Positions 23,627 through 33,714 of a stretch of DNA of 64,000 bases are shown one piece after another. The notes beneath the pieces were generated by a model. It was not told where the DNA came from, made no database searches, and was given only the letters and a program-made list of their open reading frames with translations. The position numbers and the translations under genes are program-made. The stretch lies in contig NZ_JAFBEG010000002.1 in the NCBI RefSeq assembly GCF_016908635.1, positions 19,725 to 83,724 of the forward strand, written 5' to 3'. This stretch comes from Sporohalobacter salinus (GTDB lineage Bacteria > Bacillota > Halanaerobiia > Halobacteroidales > Acetohalobiaceae). The first letter of the stretch is position 1. Each line of letters begins with the position of its first letter.

Positions 23627-24616
23627 ATGTCAGATAGAATTTTAAAAATAAATAATTTAAAAACCTATTTTCATATTGATAGAGGGACGGTAAAAGCAGT
23701 AGATGGAGTAGATTTAGGTATTAAAGAAGGAGAAACATTAGGAGTAGTTGGAGAGTCAGGCTCGGGGAAGAGTGTAACTGCTTCATCAATTATGCAATTA
23801 ATTCCTATCCCACCAGGGGAGATAGTTCAGGGAGAAATTATATTTAAAAATGAGAACTTATTAGGAAAATCAATTGAAAAAATTCGAAATATTCGCGGAA
23901 ATCAAATTTCTATGATTTTTCAGGAACCTATGACTTCTTTAAATCCAGTATATACTATTGGAGATCAAATTGTGGAAGTATTAGAGTTACATCAAGATAT
24001 GAATAAAGAGGAAGCTTTAGAAGAAGCAGTTGAGATGTTAGAGAAGGTTGGGATTCCTTCTCCAGAAGAAAGAGTTACTGAATATCCCCATCAATTAAGT
24101 GGGGGGATGAGACAGAGAGTAATGATAGCTATGGCCTTAGCCTGTAATCCTGAATTATTAATAGCAGATGAACCAACTACAGCTTTGGATGTAACAATTC
24201 AGGCTCAGATTTTAGAATTAATGCAAGAGTTAAAAGACGAGTTTAATACAGCTATTATGTTAATTACCCATGATTTAGGGGTAATAGCTGAGGCAGCAGA
24301 TAAAGTAGCGGTAATGTATGGAGGAAGAATTGTAGAACAGGGGGAGGTAAGAACTGTATTTAAAGATCCAGAACATCCATATACAAAGGGATTAATTAAT
24401 TCTATTCCTAACGTAGAAGAACGAAATGATCGTTTAGAACCAATAAAAGGAATAGTTCCTGACCCATTTAGTTTTCCTGAAGGATGCAGATTTGCTAATC
24501 GTTGTGATTATGTGATAGATAAATGTTGGTCTCAAAAACCTAAATTAGAAAATATCGATTCAGGTCATGTAGTTAGATGTTGGAGATGGAAGGAATTAAA
24601 TCAAAAGAATAATTAG
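23627..24616 (+). CDS. dppD: Peptide ABC transporter ATP-binding protein DppD
   Basis: The 329-aa ATPase has Walker A GESGSGKSV, Q-loop FQEPMTSLNPV, signature LSGGMRQRVMIA, Walker B LLIADEPTTALD and H-loop THD. The C-terminal oligopeptide/dipeptide extension carries CRFANRCDYVIDKC, the four-cysteine pattern that in this family can hold an Fe-S cluster. GGGGGAG 6 nt before the ATG. It pairs with the next ATPase to energise the permease. Confidence 0.95.
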   Translation: MSDRILKINNLKTYFHIDRGTVKAVDGVDLGIKEGETLGVVGESGSGKSVTASSIMQLIPIPPGEIVQGEIIFKNENLLGKSIEKIRNIRGNQISMIFQEPMTSLNPVYTIGDQIVEVLELHQDMNKEEALEEAVEMLEKVGIPSPEERVTEYPHQLSGGMRQRVMIAMALACNPELLIADEPTTALDVTIQAQILELMQELKDEFNTAIMLITHDLGVIAEAADKVAVMYGGRIVEQGEVRTVFKDPEHPYTKGLINSIPNVEERNDRLEPIKGIVPDPFSFPEGCRFANRCDYVIDKCWSQKPKLENIDSGHVVRCWRWKELNQKNN

Positions 24617-24629
24617 GGGGTGATAGAAA

Positions 24630-25598
24630 ATGGAAAAGAAGATTTTAAAAGTAACCAACTTAAAAAAATATTTTCCAGTTACCGGCGGGGTTTTTAATAG
24701 ACGTATTAATGATGTAAAAGCAGTTGATGGATTAGATTTTACAGTAAAACAAGGAGAAACTTTAGGTTTAGTAGGAGAATCAGGATGTGGAAAATCAACA
24801 ACAGGTAAAGTATTACTGCGTTTATTGGATGCTACAGAAGGGAAAGTAGTTTTTAAAGACCAAAATATATATGATTTAGATAAAAAGGCAATGTGTAGTT
24901 TGCGTAAAGAAATGCAAATGATTTTTCAAGATCCAGATGCTTCTTTAAATCCTAGAATGACAGTAGGAGAAATAATTGGAGAGCCAATGGAAATTCATAA
25001 TTTAGCTACAGGAAATGAAAAAGAAAGAAAGGTTAAGAAATTACTAGATAAAGTAGGATTACAACCTAATTATTCCGAAAGATACCCCCATGAATTTAGT
25101 GGAGGCCAAAGACAGAGAGTTGGAATTGCTAGAGCACTAGCAGTAGATCCTAAAATTATTATTTGTGATGAACCAGTTTCAGCTTTAGATGTATCCATTC
25201 AGGCTCAGGTACTTAATTTATTAAAAGATCTACAAGAAGAATTAGATTTAACTTATATTTTTATTGCTCATGATCTAAGTGTAGTTCGCCATATAAGTGA
25301 TCGAGTAGCCGTAATGTATTTAGGAAGAATAGTTGAATTGGCAGAAAAAGATGAATTATACAATAATCCTTTACATCCTTATACTAAAGCATTGTTATCA
25401 GCGATTCCAGTACCTGACCCAGATATTAAACGAGATAGAATAATTTTAAAAGGAGAGGTACCTAGTCCAATAGATCCGCCTAGCGGCTGTAATTTTCATA
25501 CTCGATGTCCATTTGGCAATGATATTTGTAAAGAAGAAAAGCCAAAATTTGAAGATAAAGAAGAGAATCACTTCGTTGCTTGTCATATAGTTGATTAA
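24630..25598 (+). CDS. dppF: Peptide ABC transporter ATP-binding protein DppF
   Basis: The 322-aa partner ATPase has Walker [11 protein letters not shown]-loop [11 protein letters not shown], signature [12 protein letters not shown], Walker [12 protein letters not shown] and H-loop AHDLS, with the typical C-terminal [22 protein letters not shown] site precedes the ATG. Follows dppD by 13 bp. About 150 bp of AT-rich DNA separate it from dppA. Confidence 0.95.
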   Translation: MEKKILKVTNLKKYFPVTGGVFNRRINDVKAVDGLDFTVKQGETLGLVGESGCGKSTTGKVLLRLLDATEGKVVFKDQNIYDLDKKAMCSLRKEMQMIFQDPDASLNPRMTVGEIIGEPMEIHNLATGNEKERKVKKLLDKVGLQPNYSERYPHEFSGGQRQRVGIARALAVDPKIIICDEPVSALDVSIQAQVLNLLKDLQEELDLTYIFIAHDLSVVRHISDRVAVMYLGRIVELAEKDELYNNPLHPYTKALLSAIPVPDPDIKRDRIILKGEVPSPIDPPSGCNFHTRCPFGNDICKEEKPKFEDKEENHFVACHIVD

Positions 25599-25752
25599 AG
25601 AGTAGTAATATTTAAATGATGAATCTAGTTTATAATATATTTATATAAGTATGTATAAATATATAAGTGTATTAACTAGTAGTAAACTATTTTTTTATAA
25701 TTTAATTTAGAGCAACAAATATACTTAAGAAATAAAGGGGGAATAAATAAGT

Positions 25753-27417
25753 ATGTTGAAAAGATCACTAAGTGTGTTGTTAGTGTTGGCTTTAGTATCA
25801 TTTGCTATAGTTGGTTGTGCTAGTAATAAGCAGGTAAACCAGAAAGCTAAAGAAGAGAAGAAATCAAAAACAAAGAAGGTAACAGAAGAAGAGAAATATG
25901 GGGGAACATTTAAAGCTCGTGTAGCATCTGATCCTCCGACATTAGATCCAGCTCATTCTACAGATACTACTTCTAGTAGAGTAATTAGAAATATTTTTGA
26001 TGGATTGGTTCAATACAATGAAAAATTAGAAGTGGTACCTGCAATAGCTAAAAGTTGGGATGTAGGTGATAAAGGTTTAGAATGGACTTTCCATCTAAGA
26101 AAGGGAGCTAAGTTTCATAATGGAAGAGAAATAACAGCTGATGATGTTGTTTATTCTTTTACTAGACTTTTAGATCCGGACACACAATCTGAACGAGCTT
26201 GGTTATTTGAAAGGGTAAAAGGTTCCAAAGCTTTTCAGGAAGGTAAAACAGATCAAGTTAAGGGATTAAAGGCTGTTGACAAGTATACTGTGAAGATTAT
26301 TCTAAAAAAACCATTTACTCCTTTTTTATCTATGCTATGCATGGGGAACGCAAGCATTGTTCCTAAAGAAGTAGTTAAAGAAAAAGGAGATCATTTTGCT
26401 CAAGCTCCTGTAGGATCTGGACCATTTAAATTTGTTAGTTGGCAACATGATAATAAAGTTGTTTTAAAGAAAAATGAAGATTATTATGTAGATGGGCGAC
26501 CATATTTAGATCAGGTCGTTTATCGAGTGATTAAAGAAGGTACTGCTGCATTTGCAGAGTATGAGCAAGGTAATATTCATGTTATGATTCAGGGAGACAT
26601 TCCTTCAGGACAGATTGATAGAGTGACAGATCCTAATGGTGAATTTGCTGATGAATATGCTTTAAAGAATAGATTGGGAATTTATTATATTGGTTTCAAT
26701 ACTCAAAAAGAGCCATTTACTAATAAGAAGGTAAGGCAAGCAATTAATTATGCTATTAATAAGAAGGCAATTACTCAAGTGGTTAAAGATGGGCTTGCTA
26801 AGTCAGCTATTGGTATTTTGCCGCCAGGAATGCCAGGTTATAATGAAAATTTAAAAGGATATTCATATAATATAGAAAAAGCTAAAAAATTATTAAAAGA
26901 AGCGGGATATTCAGATGGATTACCTGGAACCTATGAATTGACTTATAATACTAGTAAGAATCATCAAAGAGTTGCTGAAGCGGTTCAAAGTAATTTAAAG
27001 AAAATTGGAGTTAATGTCAAGTTAAATAATATGGACTGGGGTACTTATATTCAAAAACTTGATAAAGGTGAAACAGAAATGTATAGATTTGGCTGGATTG
27101 GTGATTATCCTGATCCAGATAACTTTTTGCGTGTATTATTTCATTCTGATAATGCAGGGCCTGGTGGGAATGCATCTTTTTATAAAAATCCTGAAGTTGA
27201 TAAAATGTTAGAAGAAGCTGCAAAGATGAATCCTGGGCAAAAGCGACTGAATTTATATCAGAAGATTGAAAAGAAAATTATGGATGATGCACCATGGATT
27301 CCTGTTTATTATTACGCTACTCCTTATTTAGAAAAAATATTTGTTAATGATTACATATATACTCCACAAAATGTATTACCATTAACAAGTGTTTGGTTAG
27401 ATCCTGATAAACAATAG
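25753..27417 (+). CDS. dppA: Peptide-binding lipoprotein DppA/OppA (SBP family 5)
   Basis: The 554-aa extracellular solute-binding protein starts with a lipoprotein signal peptide whose lipobox is IVGC (Cys at about 22), then a Lys/Glu-rich tether, then the SBP_bac_5 fold (GGTFKARVASDPPTLDPAHS, WTFHLRKGAKFHNG.EITADDVVYSF, LGIYYIGFNTQKEPFTNKKVRQAINYA). It delivers peptides to DppBCDF. A weak own promoter is possible (TTAACT at 25672, 18-nt spacer, TATAAT at 25696), which would allow the usual excess of binding protein. GGGG site before the ATG; a terminator follows. Confidence 0.95.
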   Translation: MLKRSLSVLLVLALVSFAIVGCASNKQVNQKAKEEKKSKTKKVTEEEKYGGTFKARVASDPPTLDPAHSTDTTSSRVIRNIFDGLVQYNEKLEVVPAIAKSWDVGDKGLEWTFHLRKGAKFHNGREITADDVVYSFTRLLDPDTQSERAWLFERVKGSKAFQEGKTDQVKGLKAVDKYTVKIILKKPFTPFLSMLCMGNASIVPKEVVKEKGDHFAQAPVGSGPFKFVSWQHDNKVVLKKNEDYYVDGRPYLDQVVYRVIKEGTAAFAEYEQGNIHVMIQGDIPSGQIDRVTDPNGEFADEYALKNRLGIYYIGFNTQKEPFTNKKVRQAINYAINKKAITQVVKDGLAKSAIGILPPGMPGYNENLKGYSYNIEKAKKLLKEAGYSDGLPGTYELTYNTSKNHQRVAEAVQSNLKKIGVNVKLNNMDWGTYIQKLDKGETEMYRFGWIGDYPDPDNFLRVLFHSDNAGPGGNASFYKNPEVDKMLEEAAKMNPGQKRLNLYQKIEKKIMDDAPWIPVYYYATPYLEKIFVNDYIYTPQNVLPLTSVWLDPDKQ

Positions 27418-27426
27418 GTATTAATT

Positions 27427-27460
27427 AAGACAGCTAGCAATTATGCTGGCTGTCTTTTTA
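27427..27460 (+). terminator. Terminator of the peptide transporter operon
   Basis: A 12-bp stem with one mismatch (AAGACAGCTAGC / GCTGGCTGTCTT) and a T-run, 10 bp after dppA. Confidence 0.85.
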
Positions 27461-27520
27461 TATAGGAATCTTTAATTTTAAGGGATTTATGGTATAATAA
27501 TCAATAAGGGAGGTGCTGTA

Positions 27521-28246
27521 ATGCGATATTATGATGAGTTAAGTGAAAAATTAATTCAGTGGATCAAAAATCAGGTTATGGAAGCTGGATGTAAAGGAAC
27601 TGTGGTAGGCTTGAGTGGAGGAATAGATTCAGCGGTAACTGCAGTTTTGTGTAATAGGGCTTTTCCGAATGCTACTTTAGGCTTAATTATGCCTTGTTAC
27701 AGTAGCCCTCAAGATGAGAAAGATGCTAAATTAGTAGCAGATAAGTTTGGGATTGAAACTGATATAATAGATTTAAATAAAACCTTTGATACATTTTGTG
27801 CAGAATTAGAAAATGATAGTGATGCGGAAAATAGTATGGCGGTTGCCAATATCAAACCTCGATTACGAATGACTGCTCTTTATTATCATGCTGCTAAATT
27901 AAATCGCTTAGTGGTTGGAACTGATAACCGTAGTGAATTAAAAGTAGGTTATTTTACTAAGCATGGTGATGGTGGAGTTGATATTGCTCCTCTGGGTAAT
28001 CTAGTTAAGACAGAAGTACGCCAACTGGCAAAGTATTTGGAGATTCCAAAAAAGATAATTACTAAACCGCCGACAGCTGGGCTTTGGTCTGACCAGACTG
28101 ATGAAGATGAATTAGGGCTTACCTATGAAGAATTAGATCGATATATTCTTGCTGGAGAAGCTAAACCGGAGGTTAAGGAAAGAATAGAGAATTTAGCAGC
28201 TCAGAATGAACATAAATTGGGTTATCCACCGGTGCCGAAGTTTTAG
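27521..28246 (+). CDS. nadE: NH3-dependent NAD+ synthetase
   Basis: NadE adenylates nicotinic acid adenine dinucleotide and amidates it to NAD+. The 241-aa protein has the PP-loop SGGIDSAV (about residues 32-39), KPRLRM, VGTDNRSE, YFTKHGDGGVDIAPLGNL and PPTAGLW, all NadE landmarks. There is no glutaminase domain, so ammonia is the nitrogen donor. An extended -10 (TGGTATAAT at 27490-27498) lies about 22 bp before the ATG, which has a GGGAGGTG site. Confidence 0.95.
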   Translation: MRYYDELSEKLIQWIKNQVMEAGCKGTVVGLSGGIDSAVTAVLCNRAFPNATLGLIMPCYSSPQDEKDAKLVADKFGIETDIIDLNKTFDTFCAELENDSDAENSMAVANIKPRLRMTALYYHAAKLNRLVVGTDNRSELKVGYFTKHGDGGVDIAPLGNLVKTEVRQLAKYLEIPKKIITKPPTAGLWSDQTDEDELGLTYEELDRYILAGEAKPEVKERIENLAAQNEHKLGYPPVPKF

Positions 28247-28319
28247 AAGTATTGTATAATTTCACTGCCTAATTTGAATACTAAACCAAAGAAGATAACC
28301 TAGATTAGGGAGTGAGAAT

Positions 28320-29699
28320 ATGGCAAAGGATGAAAACGATAAAATAGATAAAGATGAAAGGTTAAGTGCTAATGAATTAACCTTAGTAGGCCTAGGAGCT
28401 ATTATCGGAGCCGGATTTTTTCTAGCCAGTAGTATTTCGATTTTAAATGCTGGGCCGTCAGTGTTGCTTGGATTTTTCTTTGGAGCGTTGATTATGTGGC
28501 AGGTTTTTTCAGCTTTAGCAGAGATGTCAGTTGCCCATCCTACTAGCGGTTCCTTTCGAGTTTATGCTGAAGAAGCTTTAGGACATTTTTTTGGTTACTT
28601 AAGCGGGTGGATGTACTGGGTAGCTGGAGTTTTAGTTATGTCCAGCGAGGTAACTGCTTCAGCTATTTTTACCCAATGGTGGTTTCCTAACACTTCACTT
28701 TGGATTTTTGTAGCTATTTATTCATTGTTAATTATTGGGGTTAATAGTTTAGGGGTTAAAGATTTTGGTAAGATTGAATCATTTTTAGCTATAATTAAGG
28801 TTACAGCTTTGATTTTATTTATAGTGTTAGGCGGTTTGGTATTTGCAGGTATTTTTACAGAAATTAAAGATATCGGTATTCAGAATTACTTTCGACATGG
28901 AGGATTTTTTCCTAACGGATTTACTGGACTATTTAGTTCAATGATGATAATTTTACTTTCTTTTGGTGGAGTAGTAGTGGTGGGTATGACATCTAGTGAA
29001 ACAGAAGAGCCTGCCTATGATATTCCCCAAGCAATTAAAAGAATAGTCTTCACCTTGCTTTTTCTTTATATCACATCATTATCATTGTTATTGGCTTTAG
29101 TACCCTGGAACCAAATCAGTACTGATGCTAGCCCATTTACTTTAGTATTTAGATTAGTTAATTTTCCTTATGCTGGTTCTATAATGAATTTTGTAATCTT
29201 AGTTGCTGCTTTATCAGCGATGAATGCTGCAATGTATGCTGTAACTCGCGTTTTGGCTTCTTTGGCAGAAGCAGAAGAAGCACCTGCAATTTTAGCAGAT
29301 AAGAACGAAGATGGAGTCCCCTTCTATGCTTTATTAGCTAGTAGTGGGGGATTAGTATTAGCAGTTATTATGTCTTTTTTATTGCCTGAAAAAGTTTATG
29401 AGTATATTACTAGTGCTGCTGGATTTATTCTCTTCTTTAATTGGATAATTATCCTGTTTAGCCAGCTTAAATACCGTCCAATTTTAGAGAAAAAGTTTAG
29501 AGATAATTTCAAATTCAAGATGAAGGGATATCCATATTCTACTTGGGCAACTATTATTGTAATTATTGCTATTCTACTTGGTTCTGCTCAAAATTTTGAG
29601 CAATTAGTTGGTTTACTTGGTGGAATTATAATTATTTTAATTTTAACTGTGTTTTACTTTATTCTCTATAGCTCAGTTCAGATAAGAGATTATTTATAG
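28320..29699 (+). CDS. Amino acid permease, APC superfamily
   Basis: The 459-aa transporter has about 12 helices. Helix 1 carries the unwound glycine motif GLGAIIGAGFFLA, followed by LAEMSVAHPTSGSFRVYAEEALG and GWMYWVAGVLVMSSEVTA, as in the amino acid-polyamine-organocation family. Substrate is not predictable. The ATG has a GGGAGTG site. Its stop is 3 bp from the stop of the convergent gene at 29702. Confidence 0.88.
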   Translation: MAKDENDKIDKDERLSANELTLVGLGAIIGAGFFLASSISILNAGPSVLLGFFFGALIMWQVFSALAEMSVAHPTSGSFRVYAEEALGHFFGYLSGWMYWVAGVLVMSSEVTASAIFTQWWFPNTSLWIFVAIYSLLIIGVNSLGVKDFGKIESFLAIIKVTALILFIVLGGLVFAGIFTEIKDIGIQNYFRHGGFFPNGFTGLFSSMMIILLSFGGVVVVGMTSSETEEPAYDIPQAIKRIVFTLLFLYITSLSLLLALVPWNQISTDASPFTLVFRLVNFPYAGSIMNFVILVAALSAMNAAMYAVTRVLASLAEAEEAPAILADKNEDGVPFYALLASSGGLVLAVIMSFLLPEKVYEYITSAAGFILFFNWIIILFSQLKYRPILEKKFRDNFKFKMKGYPYSTWATIIVIIAILLGSAQNFEQLVGLLGGIIIILILTVFYFILYSSVQIRDYL

Positions 29700-29701
29700 A
29701 T

Positions 29702-30064
29702 CTAATCTCTTTTTGAAGTTTTAGATTTAAGTTCTGACAGAGTTTTATATGTGATTTTTTCTTTAAGTTGTGGACTGTAATTCAAACTAATTATTCGATC
29801 TAGATTATAAAGTTCTTCTTTTTTTGGTTTTTCACTATCTTGATTATAAGTGATTTTTAAGTATTCTAACTTGTTATCTTTATCTTTAAAGATAATAATC
29901 TTTCCAATATTATATCTAATTACTTTTCCTCCGCCTTCAACAGTTATTGCCAATTTGATATTTTGATTAATATCTGTTTCTTCCTCATTTAATTGATAAG
30001 CTAAGATTAGAGTTGAAATTAAAATAAGAGTAAGAAATAAAATAAGTGGTAGATTTTTCTTCAT
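29702..30064 (-). CDS. Small secreted or membrane-anchored protein, unknown function
   Basis: The 120-aa product has an N-terminal hydrophobic helix (about residues 5-22) after two lysines, with no lipobox cysteine, so it is either membrane anchored or exported. The rest is hydrophilic with a beta-rich look (KLAITVEGGGKVIRYNIGKI, IIFKDKDNKLEYLKITYN). I recognise no family. The ATG has an AGGAGGCG site. It is divergent from the phosphoglycerate-mutase-like gene. Confidence 0.6.
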   Translation of the reverse strand: MKKNLPLILFLTLILISTLILAYQLNEEETDINQNIKLAITVEGGGKVIRYNIGKIIIFKDKDNKLEYLKITYNQDSEKPKKEELYNLDRIISLNYSPQLKEKITYKTLSELKSKTSKRD

Positions 30065-30187
30065 TTAATTCGCCTCCTGATTTTAACTTCTAGATTTGAA
30101 GTATATATCCTTTAATAAAAAGTAGGAGTCTATCCTGAAGATCTAGAATTAAATTATAGACTACAATGATAAAAAGGAGTATTTATT

Positions 30188-31096
30188 ATGCAGACAGTAG
30201 TTACAATTTTTATTGATGGATTAGGATTAGGAGGCGATGAATTTGATACTAATCCTTTAGTAGCGGCGAAGACGCCTGGAATTAATTCAATTTTAGGAGG
30301 CAATAATTTAATTAAACAAGTAGGCGAGTATGAGTCAGAATTAACAGCACTAATTCCTACTGATAGTTTATTAGGGGTAGACGGTCTACCGCAGAGTGCG
30401 ACAGGTCAAACAGCAATTTTAACAGGAGTGAATGCAAGTGAGATTGTAGGAAGACATGTTAGCGGTTTTCCAGGTAAGAAATTAAATCAAATTATTAAAG
30501 AGGAGAGTATATTTAAAAAAATAACTAATATAGGACTAACTCCTTATTTTATTAATACATATACTGATGAGTACTTTAATTCTAGTGATAAGCATCATTA
30601 TTCTACTACTACTTTAGCTACTATGGCAGCAAATTTAGAATTTAATTATATTGATGATTTATTGGCTGAGAGATCAATTTATCATGATCTTACTCAGCAA
30701 ATATTAGTAAAACGAGGATTTAATGTTCCGTTAATTACTCCTCAACAGGCAGCGCAGCGGTTAGGTAAGGCTGTCAATAACTATGATTTCATATTATTTG
30801 AATATTTTCTAACAGATATGATTGGACATAAACAGGATTTAGGAGAAGCAATTGAAGTTATTGAAAATTTAGATCAGTTTTTATCAACTTTAGTAAATGA
30901 ACTTGATTTAACTGAGACTTTATTAGCAATAGTTAGTGATCATGGAAATATTGAAAATATAAGTATTAAATCACATACTTACAATCCTGTACCGACTATT
31001 TTGATTGGGGCAGGAAAAGATATGATTAAGGATTCAATTACTGATCTAACCGATTTGACTCCAGCTTTAGTTAAGTTGTTGGCAGATCCAATGTAA
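30188..31096 (+). CDS. Alkaline-phosphatase-superfamily enzyme, phosphoglycerate mutase-like
   Basis: A 302-aa metalloenzyme related to the phosphatase half of cofactor-independent phosphoglycerate mutases and phosphopentomutases. The metal motifs are FIDGLGLGG at the N-terminus, and VSDHGNIEN and SHTYNPVPTILIG at the C-terminus; the nucleophile region reads SATGQTAILTG (Thr or Ser after the metal site). The length is much shorter than true GpmI (about 510 aa), so glycolytic mutase activity is not assured. Own ATG with AAAGGAG. Possibly co-transcribed with nothing; glnA downstream has its own promoter. Confidence 0.8.
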   Translation: MQTVVTIFIDGLGLGGDEFDTNPLVAAKTPGINSILGGNNLIKQVGEYESELTALIPTDSLLGVDGLPQSATGQTAILTGVNASEIVGRHVSGFPGKKLNQIIKEESIFKKITNIGLTPYFINTYTDEYFNSSDKHHYSTTTLATMAANLEFNYIDDLLAERSIYHDLTQQILVKRGFNVPLITPQQAAQRLGKAVNNYDFILFEYFLTDMIGHKQDLGEAIEVIENLDQFLSTLVNELDLTETLLAIVSDHGNIENISIKSHTYNPVPTILIGAGKDMIKDSITDLTDLTPALVKLLADPM

Positions 31097-31102
31097 ATTA
31101 GA

Positions 31103-31119
31103 TGTTAAAAAACCTAACA
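31103..31119. promoter_or_regulatory. GlnR/TnrA-type box upstream of glnA
   Basis: TGTTAAAAAACCTAACA is an exact match to the Bacillus GlnR/TnrA consensus TGTNA-N7-TNACA. It lies 5 bp upstream of the glnA -35 hexamer. Whether this organism has a GlnR-type regulator is not shown by the window. A weak stem-loop reading is possible but no T-run follows. Confidence 0.5.
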
Positions 31120-31124
31120 TGATC

Positions 31125-31153
31125 TTGACATGAATTATAGTTTTTGTTAAAAT
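31125..31153 (+). promoter_or_regulatory. Sigma-A promoter of glnA
   Basis: A perfect TTGACA, 17-nt spacer and TAAAAT, 35 bp before the glnA ATG. Confidence 0.8.
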
Positions 31154-31187
31154 GGATGTAGCAAATAAATTTAGGAGGAATTATTAT

Positions 31188-32519
31188 ATGTCATTAACTA
31201 AAGATGATATTTTACACAAGGCAGAAAAGTTAAATGTAAAGTTTATTAGAATGCAGTTTACAGATATTTTAGGGATTACTAAAAATGTAGCTATTACAGT
31301 AGAACAATTAGAGGAAGCTTTAGAAGGTAACACTATGTTTGACGGTTCATCAATTGAAGGTTTTACTAGAATTCAAGAATCTGATATGTATTTAGAACCT
31401 GATTATGATACATTTGCAATCTTTCCTTGGCGACCTACTGAAGGGGGAACAGTTGCTCGGTTAATCTGTGATGTATATGATGCTGATGGTAATCCATTTT
31501 CTGGAGGGCCTAGAAACATTCTAAAAAAAGTTATTAAAGAAGCAGAAGAAATGGGATATGAAATGTATGTTGGTCCTGAACCAGAGTTTTTCCTATTTGA
31601 AACAGACGAAAATGGAGAACCAACTACTAAGACTCATGATAAAGGCGGTTATTTCGATTTATCACCAGTAGATTTGGGCTATAATACTCGACGAGATATT
31701 TCTTTAGCTTTAGAAGAAATGGGGTTTGAAGTAGAGGCGTCCCATCATGAGGTAGCTCCTGGACAGCATGAAATTGATTTTAAGTATACAGATGCTTTAA
31801 GAACAGCAGATAATATAGTTACATTTAAGTTTGTCACTAAAGCTATAGCTAAAAAACATGGCTTGCATGCTACATTTATGCCAAAGCCTATCTTTGGTGA
31901 AAATGGTTCAGGAATGCATATGAATCAATCATTATTCAAAGATGGTGAAAATGCATTTTATGATCCAGAGGATGAGCTTGGCTTAAGTAAAATTGCTTAT
32001 CATTACATTGGAGGATTATTAAAACATTCTAAGGCAATTGCTGCAATTACTAATCCAACAGTTAATTCTTATAAGAGATTAGTACCTGGATATGAAGCAC
32101 CGGTTTATATTTCTTGGTCTAGTGCTAACCGCAGTGCTTTAGTTAGAATTCCTGCTTCTAGAGGGAAAGGAACTAGAGTTGAACTTAGAAATCCTGATCC
32201 TTCAGCTAATCCTTATTTAGCCATGGCAGTTATGTTAAAGGCAGGATTAGATGGGATTAAAAATGAAATTGATCCAGGAGAAGAGACATTAGATAATATT
32301 TATGATATGACAGATGCTGAGAGAAAAGATGCAGGAATAGATAGTCTACCTGGAGATTTAATGACTGCTTTAGGAGAATTAAAGCAGAATGAAGTAATTA
32401 AATCTGCTTTAGGAGATCATGCTTATACTCATTTTGTCAAAGGGAAAACAATTGAGTGGAATGTCTACCGTAATCAGGTTCATCAGTGGGAATTAGATCA
32501 GTATCTAGAAACATTTTAA
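31188..32519 (+). CDS. glnA: Glutamine synthetase type I
   Basis: GlnA makes glutamine from glutamate, ammonia and ATP. The 443-aa length is that of the Gram-positive GSI-alpha form. Landmarks: [24 protein letters not shown], the metal residues in EPEFFLF and [25 protein letters not shown] and [10 protein letters not shown] with the Glu-rich loop. The adenylylation tyrosine loop of GSI-beta is not seen. ATG 31188 is chosen because AGGAGG lies 9 nt upstream. A GlnR/TnrA-like box and a sigma-A promoter precede it, and a strong terminator follows, so it is monocistronic. Confidence 0.97.
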   Translation: MSLTKDDILHKAEKLNVKFIRMQFTDILGITKNVAITVEQLEEALEGNTMFDGSSIEGFTRIQESDMYLEPDYDTFAIFPWRPTEGGTVARLICDVYDADGNPFSGGPRNILKKVIKEAEEMGYEMYVGPEPEFFLFETDENGEPTTKTHDKGGYFDLSPVDLGYNTRRDISLALEEMGFEVEASHHEVAPGQHEIDFKYTDALRTADNIVTFKFVTKAIAKKHGLHATFMPKPIFGENGSGMHMNQSLFKDGENAFYDPEDELGLSKIAYHYIGGLLKHSKAIAAITNPTVNSYKRLVPGYEAPVYISWSSANRSALVRIPASRGKGTRVELRNPDPSANPYLAMAVMLKAGLDGIKNEIDPGEETLDNIYDMTDAERKDAGIDSLPGDLMTALGELKQNEVIKSALGDHAYTHFVKGKTIEWNVYRNQVHQWELDQYLETF

Positions 32520-32548
32520 TTTTAATAATTGAATTATACTTTATTCTT

Positions 32549-32580
32549 AAACCAGACATTCAAATTTGAATGTCTGGTTT
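32549..32580 (+). terminator. Terminator of glnA
   Basis: A perfect 32-bp palindrome (AAACCAGACATTCAAA and complement) followed by a T-rich tract, 29 bp after the glnA stop. Confidence 0.88.
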
Positions 32581-32623
32581 TAAATTATTTAACTGAAAAA
32601 TATTAATATTATCGGCAGGAAAA

Positions 32624-32652
32624 TTGATAATTAATGCTGAAAAGCATATTAT
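32624..32652 (+). promoter_or_regulatory. Candidate sigma-A promoter of the activase-like cluster
   Basis: TTGATA, 17-nt spacer, TATTAT, about 78 bp upstream of the first ATG of the cluster. Confidence 0.5.
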
Positions 32653-32730
32653 ATAGTTAGATAATAATCAGATACATATAAAGTTTATTTTAAGTTATGA
32701 AGTGATCTTAGATTAAAAGGGGGAAGAAAA

Positions 32731-33714
32731 ATGTCAGTTAAGATAGGTATCCCCAAAACATTATCTTATTATGTCTATTATCCGTTATGGCATAAGTTTT
32801 TTACTGAATTAGGAGCAGAAGTAGTAACTTCTAATAATACTTCACGTTATATAGTTGATGGTGGAGTTAAAGAGACAGTTAATGATGCTTGTGTTCCTAT
32901 TAAATTATTCCACGGTCATGTTTTAAACTTAAAAGATAGAGTTGATTATCTTTTTTTGCCTCGATTAGTTAGTACTAATGGTTGTCAGGTTTATTGTCCG
33001 AAATTTTTAGGACTGCCGGATATGATCCGTAATACTTTAGATGGATTGCCTAAGATAATTGAACCTAAAGTAGATTTGAGAAAAGGCAAGTTTGAATTCA
33101 TTAAATTAATTTATCAGGCAGGATCTATATTGACTAAGAATCCTTTTAAGATATATTCTGCTTTCTTTAAAGCAAAAGATTATTTTAATGACTTTCAATC
33201 TTTATTACAGCAAGGATATACTGTAAATGAAGCAATTAAAGAATTGAATGGAGAAGAAGTGAAGGGGAATTTAAGCAAAACTAAGGATACATTGAAAGTT
33301 GCAGTTTTAGGTTATCCATATATTATTTATGATCCCTATGTTTCAGTTAATATGATTAAAAAGTTGCGAGACCTGGATGTAGAAATAGTTACTAGTGATA
33401 TGGTTTCAGAAGAAGAATTAGCAGTTCAAAGTTCAAAATTAAAAAAAGATCTTTTCTGGACTTTAAGTGATAAAAAGATTAAAGCTGGGTATCATTATTA
33501 TGAAAAGGGAGAGATAGATGGGTTAGTTCATGTTAGTGCTTTTGGTTGTGGTCCTGATTTTATAGTAGACAAATTACTTGAGTTGAAAGCTAAAGATAAA
33601 GATGATATATCTTTTATGACTTTAACAGTTGATGAGCATACTGGTGAAGCTGGAATAGTTACTAGATTAGAAGCATTCATCGATATGCTGCATTTGAGGG
33701 GGAGAAAGCAATGA
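32731..33714 (+). CDS. 2-hydroxyacyl-CoA-dehydratase-related protein (DUF2229-type), gene 1 of cluster
   Basis: The 327-aa protein belongs to the family that accompanies BcrA/HgdC-type activases: it opens IGIPKTLSYYVYYPLWHKFF, has NDACVPIKLFHGHV and the STNGCQVYCPKFLGLPD cysteines, and ends with VSAFGCGPDFI and TRLEAFIDML. The conserved cysteines (about 52, 89, 93 and 271) are candidates for Fe-S ligation. In many bacteria these domains are fused in one very large protein; here they are separate genes. It overlaps the next gene by 4 bp (ATGA), implying coupling. The reaction is unknown. Confidence 0.82.
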   Translation: MSVKIGIPKTLSYYVYYPLWHKFFTELGAEVVTSNNTSRYIVDGGVKETVNDACVPIKLFHGHVLNLKDRVDYLFLPRLVSTNGCQVYCPKFLGLPDMIRNTLDGLPKIIEPKVDLRKGKFEFIKLIYQAGSILTKNPFKIYSAFFKAKDYFNDFQSLLQQGYTVNEAIKELNGEEVKGNLSKTKDTLKVAVLGYPYIIYDPYVSVNMIKKLRDLDVEIVTSDMVSEEELAVQSSKLKKDLFWTLSDKKIKAGYHYYEKGEIDGLVHVSAFGCGPDFIVDKLLELKAKDKDDISFMTLTVDEHTGEAGIVTRLEAFIDMLHLRGRKQ

